Below, one piece after another: positions 36,101 through 43,685 of a DNA stretch of 64,000 nt. Within the stretch, counting starts at the first letter, position 1. Each line of letters begins with the position of its first letter. A model generated the notes under the pieces. It ran no database searches. It had not been told where the DNA came from and saw only the letters and a program-made list of their open reading frames with translations. Source of the DNA: Erythrobacter sp. WG (lineage in GTDB: Bacteria; Pseudomonadota; Alphaproteobacteria; Sphingomonadales; Sphingomonadaceae); contig NZ_JAPFGY010000004.1 of NCBI RefSeq assembly GCF_026586795.1, positions 62,001 through 126,000 on the forward strand, written 5' to 3'. A program made the position numbers and the translations under genes.

Positions 36101-36153
36101 CGAAGGGCGCGGCGCAGGCGCAGCCGGCAGGAGCGCGCGGCAAGAGGCGGTGA
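33127..36153 (+). CDS. M16-family (insulinase-type) zinc metallopeptidase
   Basis: The 1008-residue protein begins with a signal peptide and a low-complexity Ala/Pro/Gln stretch, so it is periplasmic. The inverted zinc motif H-x-x-E-H (His121, Glu124, His125 in HLLEHLLF) lies in the first M16 domain. A second M16 pair follows, making a fused two-half enzyme like pitrilysin. It has the usual SPTHTAYKLDIPN strand and the C-terminal RERAGASYSPQAFSSW segment. It would degrade peptides in the periplasm. Confidence 0.94.
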   Translation: MTSSSRAVRALALVLAPLVALQPLLAEQAQSGSAAAQQHAPGHATPPPAVPAPQALQAAGQAWLYKGSDVPPDEQWLFGEMKNGVRYAVRRNGVPPRQVSIRVRIDAGSLYEQDNEQGFAHLLEHLLFRESKYLGKAEAISAWQRLGATFGSDANAETSPTHTAYKLDIPNIDNAKLAESFKLLSGMIREPVLSDANVAAERPIVLAEKRERGGAGLRMADLTRQTFFAGQRLATRNPIGTDATLNAATGKAVKAFYDRWYRPENTVIVVAGDADPMVLAGLVEQWFGDWKGTGKAGTAPDFGDPAPPAGAGDPAGPATPIGQLAVGVEPDLPRSLTYAVMRPWRQVEDTIAYNEDLLTDAVAQAIINRRLESRARGGGSFLYAQVQQDDVSRSADATFVTFAPLSADWQAALADVRSVIADALANPPTQEEIDREVAQFDVVFANQVEQESVQAGSTLADNIVNAVDIRETVAAPKVVLDVFRGMKPRLTPERVLKRTQGLFEGTVTRGVYVTPAAGEADVASFRTALASEAKVDGTARLAAKTIAFADLPPVGAPGTITAQGPAGALEVERIDFANGVKALVWANDAEPGRVTVRVRFGAGQRAFDKDSAVYAALGEQALVGSGIGELGQDELDRLATGRKLGFEFDVGGAAFTLTAQTRSEDVNDQLYLFAAKLGMPRWDKEPVLRARAASELAYNTYSTSPGGVLSRDLEYLVTGKDPRFATPDPDALKAATPEGFRAVWEPLLKQGPVEVLVFGEFDKAKVTEQLRLTFGALPPRDPIPADVAARLPGFAAPSDKPTVVTHRGDANQAAAVVAWPSGGGTAGLPESRQLEILTQLFSNRLLDALRERAGASYSPQAFSSWPTDLAGGGRITAVAQLTPETVPVFFAEADRIAKDLAANPPTADELARVTEPLGQLIRRASTGNQFWLYNIEGATQDPQQIAQLRSLLQDYSRTTPAAMQALAARYLAGGAAFRLAVIPDGQTLATAAKGAAQAQPAGARGKRR

Positions 36154-36282
36154 TCGGCTCGGTCGTTCAGAGTGGCCGGGAAATAATGTTGTGCCCGCGC
36201 CCTTTGCGGCTTTACAATTCATGCTCGCTGCCTGTAGCGGGCCCCGCCTTGTGCGCAAAATGACGAGAAAGAGTGACGCGAC

Positions 36283-37671
36283 GTGCCAGAGACCTGGACC
36301 CCGGAAAGCTGGAAGGCCCACGAAGCCCGCCACCTGCCGCATTACGAGGATGCCGCGGAGCTTGCGGAGGCGGAGAAGACCCTCTCCTCCTATCCCCCGC
36401 TGGTCTTCGCTGGCGAGGCCCGGGCGCTGAAGGCCGATCTGGCCTCGGTTGCCAGCGGCCACGGCTTCCTCCTTCAGGGCGGGGACTGCGCGGAAAGCTT
36501 TGCCGAGTTCCACCCCAACAACATCCGCGACACCTTCCGCGTGCTGCTCCAGATGGCGGTCGTCATGACCTTCGCCAGCAAGCGCCCGGTGGTGAAGGTG
36601 GGGCGCATGGCGGGCCAATTCGCCAAGCCGCGCTCCTCGCCGACCGAGACGATCGATGGCGTGACCCTGCCGAGCTATCTCGGCGACAACATCAACGGGA
36701 TCGAGTTCGACCCCGCCAGCCGCCGCAACGATCCGGCTCGAATGGTCAAGGCCTATTCGCAGGCAGCCGCCACCTTGAACCTGCTGCGCGCCTTCGCCGG
36801 TGGGGGCTATGCCAACCTCAGGCAGGTCCACCAGTGGACGCTCGATTTCATGGGCCGCACGCCCTGGACCGAGAAATTCGCCGAGATGGCCGACCGGATC
36901 GGCGAGGCGCTCGATTTCATGGAGGCCTGCGGGGTCGATCCCGGCACCGTGCCACAGCTCAAGGGTACCAGCTTCTACACTAGCCACGAGGCGCTGCTGC
37001 TCCCCTACGAACAGGCCATGACCCGGCAGGATTCGCTGACCGGCGACTGGTATGCGACCAGCGCGCACATGCTGTGGATCGGCGACCGGACCCGCTTTCC
37101 CGGCAGCGCACACATCGAATTCGCGCGCGGGATCGGCAACCCGCTCGGCATGAAGTGCGGGCCCAGCCTCGAACCGGACGCGCTGCTGCGGCTGCTCGAC
37201 GATCTCAATCCGGGACGCGAAGCCGGGCGGATCACGCTCATCAGCCGCTTCGGCCACGACAAGGTGGAGGAGGGGCTGCCCAAGCTCGTGCGCGCGGTTG
37301 AGCGCGAAGGTCACCCGGTGGTGTGGTCCTGCGATCCGATGCACGGCAACGTCGTCAAGTCCGACTCGGGCTTCAAGACCCGTCCCTTCGACCGCATCCT
37401 TCGGGAAGTGAAAGGCTTCTTCGCCGTCCACCGCGCCGAAGGCTCGCACCCCGGCGGTATCCATATCGAGATGACGGGCCAGGACGTGACCGAATGCGTC
37501 GGCGGGGCGGTCGCGATCACCGAGGAACGCCTCGGCGACCGCTATCACACCCATTGCGATCCGCGCCTCAACGCCGAACAATCGCTGGAACTCGCCTTCC
37601 TCGTCGCCGAAATGCTCAACGATGCCGCAGGCGGCGCACGCGAAGCCGAGGTCAGCGCACACGCCGCCTGA
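36283..37671 (+). CDS. Class II 3-deoxy-7-phosphoheptulonate (DAHP) synthase
   Basis: The 462-residue protein matches the plant-type class II DAHP synthase: [33 protein letters not shown], the metal site CDPMHGN, and [20 protein letters not shown]. It makes DAHP from PEP and erythrose 4-phosphate, the first shikimate-pathway step. The start is GTG. A gap of about 130 bases before it holds no further gene. Feedback control is expected for the family but cannot be read here. Confidence 0.95.
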   Translation: MPETWTPESWKAHEARHLPHYEDAAELAEAEKTLSSYPPLVFAGEARALKADLASVASGHGFLLQGGDCAESFAEFHPNNIRDTFRVLLQMAVVMTFASKRPVVKVGRMAGQFAKPRSSPTETIDGVTLPSYLGDNINGIEFDPASRRNDPARMVKAYSQAAATLNLLRAFAGGGYANLRQVHQWTLDFMGRTPWTEKFAEMADRIGEALDFMEACGVDPGTVPQLKGTSFYTSHEALLLPYEQAMTRQDSLTGDWYATSAHMLWIGDRTRFPGSAHIEFARGIGNPLGMKCGPSLEPDALLRLLDDLNPGREAGRITLISRFGHDKVEEGLPKLVRAVEREGHPVVWSCDPMHGNVVKSDSGFKTRPFDRILREVKGFFAVHRAEGSHPGGIHIEMTGQDVTECVGGAVAITEERLGDRYHTHCDPRLNAEQSLELAFLVAEMLNDAAGGAREAEVSAHAA

Positions 37672-37701
37672 CGCCGGGCAAAAGCTGATCGACGTGATGA
37701 T

Positions 37702-37756
37702 TTGCCGATATCTTGTGAGGTATCGAGCGGCTTTCCTGCGGAATCGCAGCGGGGCA
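37702..37756 (+). promoter_or_regulatory. Structured leader before egtB (two short hairpins)
   Basis: GATATC (37707-37712) pairs with GGTATC (37719-37724) across a six-base loop, and CTGCG (37736-37740) pairs with CGCAG (37745-37749) across GAAT. The surrounding TGATTTGCCGA and CGGCTTTCCTG segments recall, but do not match, SAM-type riboswitch cores. It lies in the 128-base gap before egtB. Confidence 0.25.
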
Positions 37757-37799
37757 TGATGGCCACGTCCGACGGCAACGCAAAAGGGGGGAGAGCCAG

Positions 37800-39089
37800 G
37801 TGCAGCGCAGCGATCCGATCACGGGAAAGGCAGGCCTCGGGGCAGCGGTGCTCGCGGAGCGGTTCGGCAGCACCCGCGCGCTGACCGAGGCGCTGGCCCT
37901 GCCGCTCAGCGATGCCGATGCAAGCCTTCAGTCGATGGAGGACGCAAGCCCCGCCAAGTGGCACCTTGCGCACACCACATGGTTCTGGGAGACCTTCCTG
38001 CTGCGCGAGCACGCGCCGGGATACCGCCTGCACGACGAGCGCTGGCCCTTCCTGTTCAATTCCTATTACGAGGCCGAGGGCGCACGCATCGCGCGGACCG
38101 CGCGCGGCCTGCTGTCGCGCCCGACCCTCGCCGAGGTGCTCGAATGGCGCGCCGCTGTCACCGCGGCGATGGAGCCATTGCTTGGGGACCCGGCGCTCGC
38201 CCCGCTGATCGCGCTCGGCATCGCGCACGAGGAGCAGCACATCGAGCTGCTGCTCACCGACATCAAGCACGCGCTGTTTCAGAACCCGCTCGGCCCGGCG
38301 ATGTGGCAGGGTCCCCCCTCCCGCTCGCCGGAGGGGCTAGGGGTGGGCAGGGCGAGCCCGCTCGGCTGGCACGATCACCCCGGCGGGATCGCCCGCGTCG
38401 GGCACCAGTCGGACGGCTTTGCCTTTGACAACGAGGGCCCCGCGCACCGCGTGCTGCTCGAGCCCTTCGCGCTTGCCGATCGGCTCGTCACGAACGCCGA
38501 GTGGGAGGCCTTCATCGCCGAGGGCGGCTATCGCGATGCGCGCCTGTGGCTCTCCGACGGCTGGGCGTGGGTGCAGCGCGAGGGCGTGGCCGCCCCGCTC
38601 TACTGGGGCGCGGATGACACCCATTTCACCCATCAGGGCTGGCAGCCGCGCGACCCGCACGCGCCCGTCACCCACATTTCCTTCTTCGAGGCCGACGCCT
38701 ACGCCAGCTGGGCAGGCGCGCGCCTGCCGACCGAGTTCGAATGGGAGGCGATCGCGCGCGGGCAGAACGGCGCCTCGCCCGCCCCGGCGCATGATCCGGC
38801 AGGCGGCGTGCAGCTCTCTTGCGCAGGCCCCGTCCAGCCGATCGGAGCGCCCGGCCTGTTCGGCGATTGCTGGCAGTTCACCCGCTCCGCCTACCTGCCC
38901 TATCCCGGCTTCCGTCCCGCGGAGGGAGCGGTGGGCGAATACAACGGCAAGTTCATGAGCGGCCAGGTGGTGCTGCGCGGCGCGTCCTGCGCCACGGTGC
39001 GCGGCCATTCGCGCCCCTCCTACCGCAACTTCTTCTACCCCCACCAGCGCTGGCAGTTCACCGGGCTGCGCCTTGCCAAGGATTGCTGA
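37800..39089 (+). CDS. egtB: Ergothioneine sulfoxide synthase EgtB
   Basis: The 429-residue protein has an N-terminal DinB-like domain with likely iron ligands His58 (WHLAHTT), His143 and His147 (IAHEEQHIE), and a C-terminal FGE-sulfatase-like domain (LPTEFEWEAIARGQ and VLRGASCATVRGH). EgtB joins hercynine to cysteine or gamma-glutamylcysteine with oxygen. Residues 171-188 are an in-frame copy of a chromosomal intergenic repeat placed in the linker between the domains. The start is GTG behind a GGGGGAGAG site. egtD follows one base after the stop. Confidence 0.95.
   Translation: MQRSDPITGKAGLGAAVLAERFGSTRALTEALALPLSDADASLQSMEDASPAKWHLAHTTWFWETFLLREHAPGYRLHDERWPFLFNSYYEAEGARIARTARGLLSRPTLAEVLEWRAAVTAAMEPLLGDPALAPLIALGIAHEEQHIELLLTDIKHALFQNPLGPAMWQGPPSRSPEGLGVGRASPLGWHDHPGGIARVGHQSDGFAFDNEGPAHRVLLEPFALADRLVTNAEWEAFIAEGGYRDARLWLSDGWAWVQREGVAAPLYWGADDTHFTHQGWQPRDPHAPVTHISFFEADAYASWAGARLPTEFEWEAIARGQNGASPAPAHDPAGGVQLSCAGPVQPIGAPGLFGDCWQFTRSAYLPYPGFRPAEGAVGEYNGKFMSGQVVLRGASCATVRGHSRPSYRNFFYPHQRWQFTGLRLAKDC
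38308..38355. repeat. Dispersed C/G-tract repeat inside egtB (copy B)
   Basis: GGTCCCCCCTCCCGCTCGCC then GGAGGGGCTAGGGGTGGGC closely matches GGTCCCCCTCCCGCCTGCGG then GAGGGGTCAGGGGTGGGC at 55804-55842, with only a few differences. It is kept in frame and encodes Gly/Pro/Ser/Arg-rich residues. The length of the match is too great for chance in coding DNA. Confidence 0.7.
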
Positions 39090-39090
39090 C

Positions 39091-40077
39091 ATGGCCGTGA
39101 CCAAGAGCCTCAAGCTTGTCGACCGCGACGCCGACGGTGTCGACCTCGCCTTCCGCGCCGACGTTCTGGCGGGCCTCGCGGAAGCCCAGAAGGCGATCCC
39201 CGCGCGCTGGTTCTACGACGATGCGGGCTCGGCCCTGTTCGAGGACATCACGCAGCTTCCCGAATACTACCCGACCCGCGCGGAGACCGAGATCCTCCAT
39301 TCCCGCGCGGGCGAAATCGCCGATCTGGTCGGCGAGGGCCGCGCGGTGGTGGAGTTCGGCTCGGGCTCCTCGGTCAAGACCCCGCTGCTGCTTTCCGCGA
39401 TCCGTCCAAGTGCCTACGTCCCGCTCGATATCGCGGGCGATTTCCTGCGCGCCTCCTCGGCGGCGCTCGCGGCCAAGTTCCCGGGGCTGCCGGTCCACCC
39501 GGTCGAGGCCGATTTCATGCGCCGCGTCGAGCTGCCCGGCGAGGTCGCGGACCTGCCGAAGCTCGGCTTCTTCCCCGGCTCGACGATCGGCAACATGATC
39601 GCCCGGACAGCGACCGACCTGCTGCGCTCGATGCGCGCGACGCTGGGCGAGGGGTCGCTGCTGCTGATCGGCATGGACCTCGTCAAGGACGTCGATGCGC
39701 TGCTCGCCGCTTATGACGATGCCGCCGGGGTGACGGCGCGCTTCAACCTCAACCTTGCCGAGCGGATCAACCGCGAGCTCGCGGGCGACATCCCGGTGGA
39801 AAGCCTGCGCCACGAGGCGCGCTGGAACGACACCTTCGCGCGCATCGAGATGCACCTCGTGGCGCGCGAGGACATCGCCTTCACTGTCAGCGGCACGCGC
39901 TTCGCGATGCAGAAGGGCGAGAGCATTCACACCGAGAACAGCCACAAGTTCACCCGCCGCTCGTCCCAGCTCTTGCTGGCGGCGGCCGGCTGGGAGCCGC
40001 GCGCGCGCTGGACCGACGAGGGCCGGCAGTTCTCGCTGGTGCTCGCCGAGGCCGCGCGCCCGCGTTCGGCACCTTGA
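39091..40077 (+). CDS. egtD: Histidine N-alpha-methyltransferase EgtD
   Basis: The 328-residue SAM-dependent methyltransferase has the EgtD/DUF2260 features: IPARWFYDDAGSALFEDITQ, LPEYYPTRAE, the SAM-binding VVEFGSGSSVKT and FFPGSTIGN. It trimethylates histidine to hercynine, which EgtB then uses. It starts one base after the egtB stop, a coupled pair. The C-terminal MQKGESIHTENSHKFT region holds residues that contact histidine in the family. Confidence 0.95.
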   Translation: MAVTKSLKLVDRDADGVDLAFRADVLAGLAEAQKAIPARWFYDDAGSALFEDITQLPEYYPTRAETEILHSRAGEIADLVGEGRAVVEFGSGSSVKTPLLLSAIRPSAYVPLDIAGDFLRASSAALAAKFPGLPVHPVEADFMRRVELPGEVADLPKLGFFPGSTIGNMIARTATDLLRSMRATLGEGSLLLIGMDLVKDVDALLAAYDDAAGVTARFNLNLAERINRELAGDIPVESLRHEARWNDTFARIEMHLVAREDIAFTVSGTRFAMQKGESIHTENSHKFTRRSSQLLLAAAGWEPRARWTDEGRQFSLVLAEAARPRSAP

Positions 40078-40108
40078 AACCGGACCGCCCCTCGCGCATG
40101 GGCGGGCG

Positions 40109-41059
40109 ATGGACGACACGGCCGACATCCTGATCATTGGCGGCGGCATCGCCGGCCTTTCCGCCGCGCGGGCCCTAGCCCCAGCCGGACACCGCATCCT
40201 CGTGCTCGACAAGGGCCGCGGCCCCGGCGGGCGCATGGCGACGCGGCGGGTCGAGGTCGGCGGGGCGACCCTGCGCTTCGATCACGGCGCGCAGTATCTC
40301 ACCGCCCGCGATCCGTCCTTCCGCGCGGTGGTCGCAGCGTGGGAGCGGGATGGCGTTGCCGCGCGCTGGCCCGCAGCGGGCGCGGACACGTGGGTCGGAA
40401 CGCCGGGGATGAACGCCTGCGTCAGGGCGATGGCGGACGGTCTCGACGTGCGCTGGGGTGTGCGGGCCGAGCGCCTGCGGCGCGAAGGTGCGCTGTGGCG
40501 GGTGGAGGCGGGCGAGGCGGTTTTCGCCGCGCCCACGCTGCTCGTCGCGGTGCCGGCTGAACAAGCGGCGGTGTTGCTCGCCGACGCCGCTCCCCACTTC
40601 GCGGCGCGGGCCGCCAGCATCCGTTCGGCGACGTGCTGGGCGGTGATGGCAAGCTTTGCCGAGGTCGTGCCGCTCCCCGATACCTTCCGTTCCGACACCG
40701 GCCCGGTCAGCTGGGCTGCGCGCAATTCCGCCAAGCCGGGGCGTGGGGGCCCGGAGGCCTGGGTAATCCACGCCAGTCCCGATCGCAGCCGCGCACTGAT
40801 CGATCAGCCGAAGGAGGCGGTCGCGGCGGCGCTGCTCGGCGACTTCTTTGCGGCCGCCGGTATCGCCCCCGCCGCGCCGCTGCATTGCGAGGCCCACCGC
40901 TGGCTCTATGCCCTGCCCGAAGCCCGGCAGGGCGAGGGCCCGCTCTTCGACCCCGCCCTTGGCATCGGCATCGCCGGCGACTGGCTCCACAGCCCGCGTG
41001 TGGAGGGGGCGTGGCTCTCCGGCAGGGCGCTCGCGCAGGCGACCGCCTGCGCGCTCTAG
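40109..41059 (+). CDS. FAD-dependent amine-oxidase/renalase-like oxidoreductase
   Basis: The 316-residue protein has a dinucleotide-binding start (ILIIGGGIAGLSAARALAPA), the KGRGPGGRMATRR segment and FDHGAQYLTAR, all typical of the renalase/FAD amine-oxidase group. A C-terminal GIGIAGDWLHSPRVEGAWLS closes the FAD site. Its substrate is unknown. It lies 31 bases after egtD on the same strand, so it may take part in ergothioneine metabolism, but such genes also occur alone. Its stop overlaps the next gene tail to tail by four bases. Confidence 0.85.
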   Translation: MDDTADILIIGGGIAGLSAARALAPAGHRILVLDKGRGPGGRMATRRVEVGGATLRFDHGAQYLTARDPSFRAVVAAWERDGVAARWPAAGADTWVGTPGMNACVRAMADGLDVRWGVRAERLRREGALWRVEAGEAVFAAPTLLVAVPAEQAAVLLADAAPHFAARAASIRSATCWAVMASFAEVVPLPDTFRSDTGPVSWAARNSAKPGRGGPEAWVIHASPDRSRALIDQPKEAVAAALLGDFFAAAGIAPAAPLHCEAHRWLYALPEARQGEGPLFDPALGIGIAGDWLHSPRVEGAWLSGRALAQATACAL

Positions 41060-42555
41060 GCCCCGGTGGCAGCCGCTTCCGGGAGAGCGTCCTCGATCGC
41101 GCCCACGATCAGGTCCATGTCGGCGGCAAGCTTCGCGGTCATCGCCGCGTCGTCCATCGCGTCGAAGGCGGTGACCTGCGGCATCGACAGCCCGACCCTG
41201 AGCGTCGCCCCCCAGCGCCCGTCGGGGAGCTTCACGCACTTGACCGGCTGGCCGAGCCGCACTCCCCGCGCCACCAGCGCCTTGTGGAGCCGCACCGCCG
41301 CGTCGAAATCGGGTGATCCCGGCAGGCCGCGCAGGTCGATGGTCGACAGCGTGCGCATCTCCACCGGGTGCGCATCCCCCTCTGGCCGTGCGCCCGGCTC
41401 GTAGGGGGCGAGCCGCCGCCCGCCGAGCCGCTCGACGAAGGTGGCGCGCACCGCCGCATGGAAGGCCAGCACCACCCGCTCGACCCGGGGCAGCGGGATC
41501 GCCTGGAAGCGCTCCAGTTCGAAGACGCTCGCCTCGAGCCGCATCAGCAGGCCGAGGTTCGCCTCTGCCTCGAGCGCCTGCGCGCCGGGCCATTCGCCCG
41601 GCCATTCGGCCCGCGCGAAGATCGCCGCGAAGCCGCGCGGCAGGTCGGCGGCGTTCTCGAGCGCGCCGTGCGGCACCAGCGCGAAGCCGCTGAACGGCGG
41701 GCCGCCCATGAACTTGGAGCCGGTCAGCATGACGATGCACCCGCGCGCCAGGTAGTCGTGGATCGCGCGCGAGGTGATCCGCGCCTGGCAGGCGTCGACG
41801 ATGAAGCTCACCGCCTCGCCGTGCCGCGCCAGCAGCGCGTCGATGTGATCGAGGTGCGGGACGACCAGCCCGGTCTTGCTGCCGTGGAGCACGTGGACCA
41901 GCGTGTGCTTGCCCGCCGCTTGCGCCTCGGCGACGGCGCGGTCGATCGCCTCGGCCATCTCCGCCGCCCTGAAGGCGCGCCCGGCATCGTCGCGCACCGG
42001 GATGTTGTAGAGCTCGATCCGGCCCGGCAGGGTCCCGCCGATCGGCTCGCCCTTGGTCGCCGGCAGCCCGCGCGCGGTCTCGCTCGCGAAGAACTCCCCC
42101 CGGGCCGAGAACACGCACCCCGATCCGACCTCGTCCGCTCCGAGCAGCACGTTGCGGATCGGCCGCCCGCCCGCACGCCCCTTGGCATGGGCGAGGCCGA
42201 CATATTCGAGATCGGTGCCCGAAGCGGCGAAGACCACCGTCGCGGGCAGGCGCACTTCGTAGGCGGCGAGGATGCGCAGGCGCAGGTCGCCGAGCGCGGC
42301 GGCGTAGGCTTCGGGCGAAAGGACGCCGCCCGGGGCAAGCTCGCCGAGGCGCTTCAGGCCCACCGCATAGGCATCGGCCGAGATGTCGTTTGCGGTCGAG
42401 GAGGCGTACGCCACGGTCGCGGCCGGCCAGGGCGAGCTCATGTATGGGTTGCGCCCGGTCGCCGGGTCGATGCGGATGCGGGCGTCGCCGCCCTGGCTGA
42501 GGACATGGCCGAGGCGGTCGGCGTGGGGGAGCGGGTCGGTCACGGGCGGGCGCAT
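41056..42555 (-). CDS. Fold-type I PLP-dependent enzyme, class V aminotransferase-like
   Basis: The 499-residue protein has the class V layout: an ASGTDLEY phosphate-binding-type loop (about 111), VDACQARI with Asp254 for the cofactor ring nitrogen, and the internal-aldimine lysine Lys281 in MLTGSKFMGGPPFSG. Cysteine desulfurases and C-S lyases share this fold. In the ergothioneine pathway EgtE is a PLP C-S lyase of this class, and no other egtE candidate is seen here. The length is greater than most EgtE proteins (about 400). It is convergent with egtBD and divergent from an ATP-grasp gene. Assignment as EgtE is inference. Confidence 0.82.
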   Translation of the reverse strand: MRPPVTDPLPHADRLGHVLSQGGDARIRIDPATGRNPYMSSPWPAATVAYASSTANDISADAYAVGLKRLGELAPGGVLSPEAYAAALGDLRLRILAAYEVRLPATVVFAASGTDLEYVGLAHAKGRAGGRPIRNVLLGADEVGSGCVFSARGEFFASETARGLPATKGEPIGGTLPGRIELYNIPVRDDAGRAFRAAEMAEAIDRAVAEAQAAGKHTLVHVLHGSKTGLVVPHLDHIDALLARHGEAVSFIVDACQARITSRAIHDYLARGCIVMLTGSKFMGGPPFSGFALVPHGALENAADLPRGFAAIFARAEWPGEWPGAQALEAEANLGLLMRLEASVFELERFQAIPLPRVERVVLAFHAAVRATFVERLGGRRLAPYEPGARPEGDAHPVEMRTLSTIDLRGLPGSPDFDAAVRLHKALVARGVRLGQPVKCVKLPDGRWGATLRVGLSMPQVTAFDAMDDAAMTAKLAADMDLIVGAIEDALPEAAATGA

Positions 42556-42579
42556 GGCAGCGGTGTTCGTGACGGTTCT

Positions 42580-42593
42580 CTAATCTAGATTAG
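42580..42593. promoter_or_regulatory. Perfect 14-base palindrome between divergent genes
   Basis: CTAATCTAGATTAG is exactly self-complementary. It lies 25 bases before the PLP-enzyme start and about 80 bases before the ATP-grasp start, in an AT-rich patch of the shared promoter region. It is a likely operator for an unknown dimeric regulator. Confidence 0.5.
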
Positions 42594-42674
42594 GATATTG
42601 GCGCGGGCGATTGATTATCGGCGCGCACGCTCCACATGGGGCCAACCCCCTCTCCTCACCCCCGGACCCCTTCT

Positions 42675-43685
42675 GTGACGCAACCCATCATCCCCACGCG
42701 CATTCCCGATGAAGCGCGCCAGCGCCTCACCACGCTGTTCATCGCCAAGCACGCCCTGGGTGACGGTTCGCTGCACCCGGAGGACGGCAATCACGCGATC
42801 TACCATCACGAGGTGCGCACCATCCTCGAGGGTCTGGGCATCGGCCTCGAGGTGGCCAACAGCTACGATGCGCTGTTCGCGCGGCCCGAGGGCGTCGACT
42901 TTGTCTTCCCGCTGCTGAACCGGGGCGGCTTTCTCAATTCCGAGATGATGCTGCCGCTGCTCTGCACCCGGCTCGGCCTGCCCTATGTCGGTGCCTCGCC
43001 GATCCTGCGCGGGCTGTCGGACGACAAGCACCTTTCCAAGCTCGAGGCGCAGGCGCGCGGCGTGCCGACCGCGCCCTGGGCGATCTTCCGCCGCGGTGCG
43101 CCGGTCGATGTCGGCATCGTGCCCCCGGCCGCGCGGTGGGTGATCAAGCCCAATGCCTCCTCGGCAAGCTGGGGCGTGCAGGATGCGTGCGACGCGGCGG
43201 GGCTCGAGGCGGCGATCGCCTCGGTCCACGCCGACGGGCACGATGCGATCGTCGAGCCCTTTCTCGTTGGCAGCGATGTCGAGGTGCCGGTCATCACCAT
43301 CGGCGGCAAGCCGACGATCCTGCCGATGCTCCAGTTCCTCCAGGCGGACCCTGCGCACCTCAGAACCTATTACGAGAAGCGCGATCTCGTCGACCGCGCC
43401 AACAAGTACAGCCTCGTTGCCTATGACCGGCCCGAGATGGTCGCGCGCATCGCCGCGATGACCGAGACGCTGTTCGGCATCTTCGCGCCCTTCGATTACG
43501 GCCGCTTCGAATTCCGGGTCGACGACGAGACCGGGCGGATCGACTTTCTCGAGGTCAACCTCAACTGCAACCTGTGGTCCGAAAAGGTGTTCGGCCGCGC
43601 GGCGATCCTCGCCGGGATCACCCAGGAAGAGCTGATCGAGACGATCCTTGCCGAAAGCATGAAGCGCCAGGGGCTGTTCGCATGA
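42675..43685 (+). CDS. ATP-grasp ligase, D-Ala-D-Ala-ligase-like
   Basis: The 336-residue protein has the ATP-grasp order: a start with IPDEARQRLTTLFIAKHALG, the YVGASPILRGLSDDKHLSK loop, WVIKPNASSASWGVQDA for nucleotide contact, and the metal-binding end FRVDDETGRIDFLEVNLNCN. It resembles D-alanine-D-alanine ligases but differs from Ddl in detail, so the acceptor is unknown. The start is uncertain (GTG 42675 or ATG 42636). Its stop overlaps the next gene (ATGA). Such enzymes join a carboxylate to an amine. Confidence 0.85.
   Translation: MTQPIIPTRIPDEARQRLTTLFIAKHALGDGSLHPEDGNHAIYHHEVRTILEGLGIGLEVANSYDALFARPEGVDFVFPLLNRGGFLNSEMMLPLLCTRLGLPYVGASPILRGLSDDKHLSKLEAQARGVPTAPWAIFRRGAPVDVGIVPPAARWVIKPNASSASWGVQDACDAAGLEAAIASVHADGHDAIVEPFLVGSDVEVPVITIGGKPTILPMLQFLQADPAHLRTYYEKRDLVDRANKYSLVAYDRPEMVARIAAMTETLFGIFAPFDYGRFEFRVDDETGRIDFLEVNLNCNLWSEKVFGRAAILAGITQEELIETILAESMKRQGLFA

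Noticed and set aside
35455..37662. A 735-codon minus-strand frame opposite the M16 peptidase and DAHP synthase
   Set aside because: Antisense of two genes with clear catalytic motifs.
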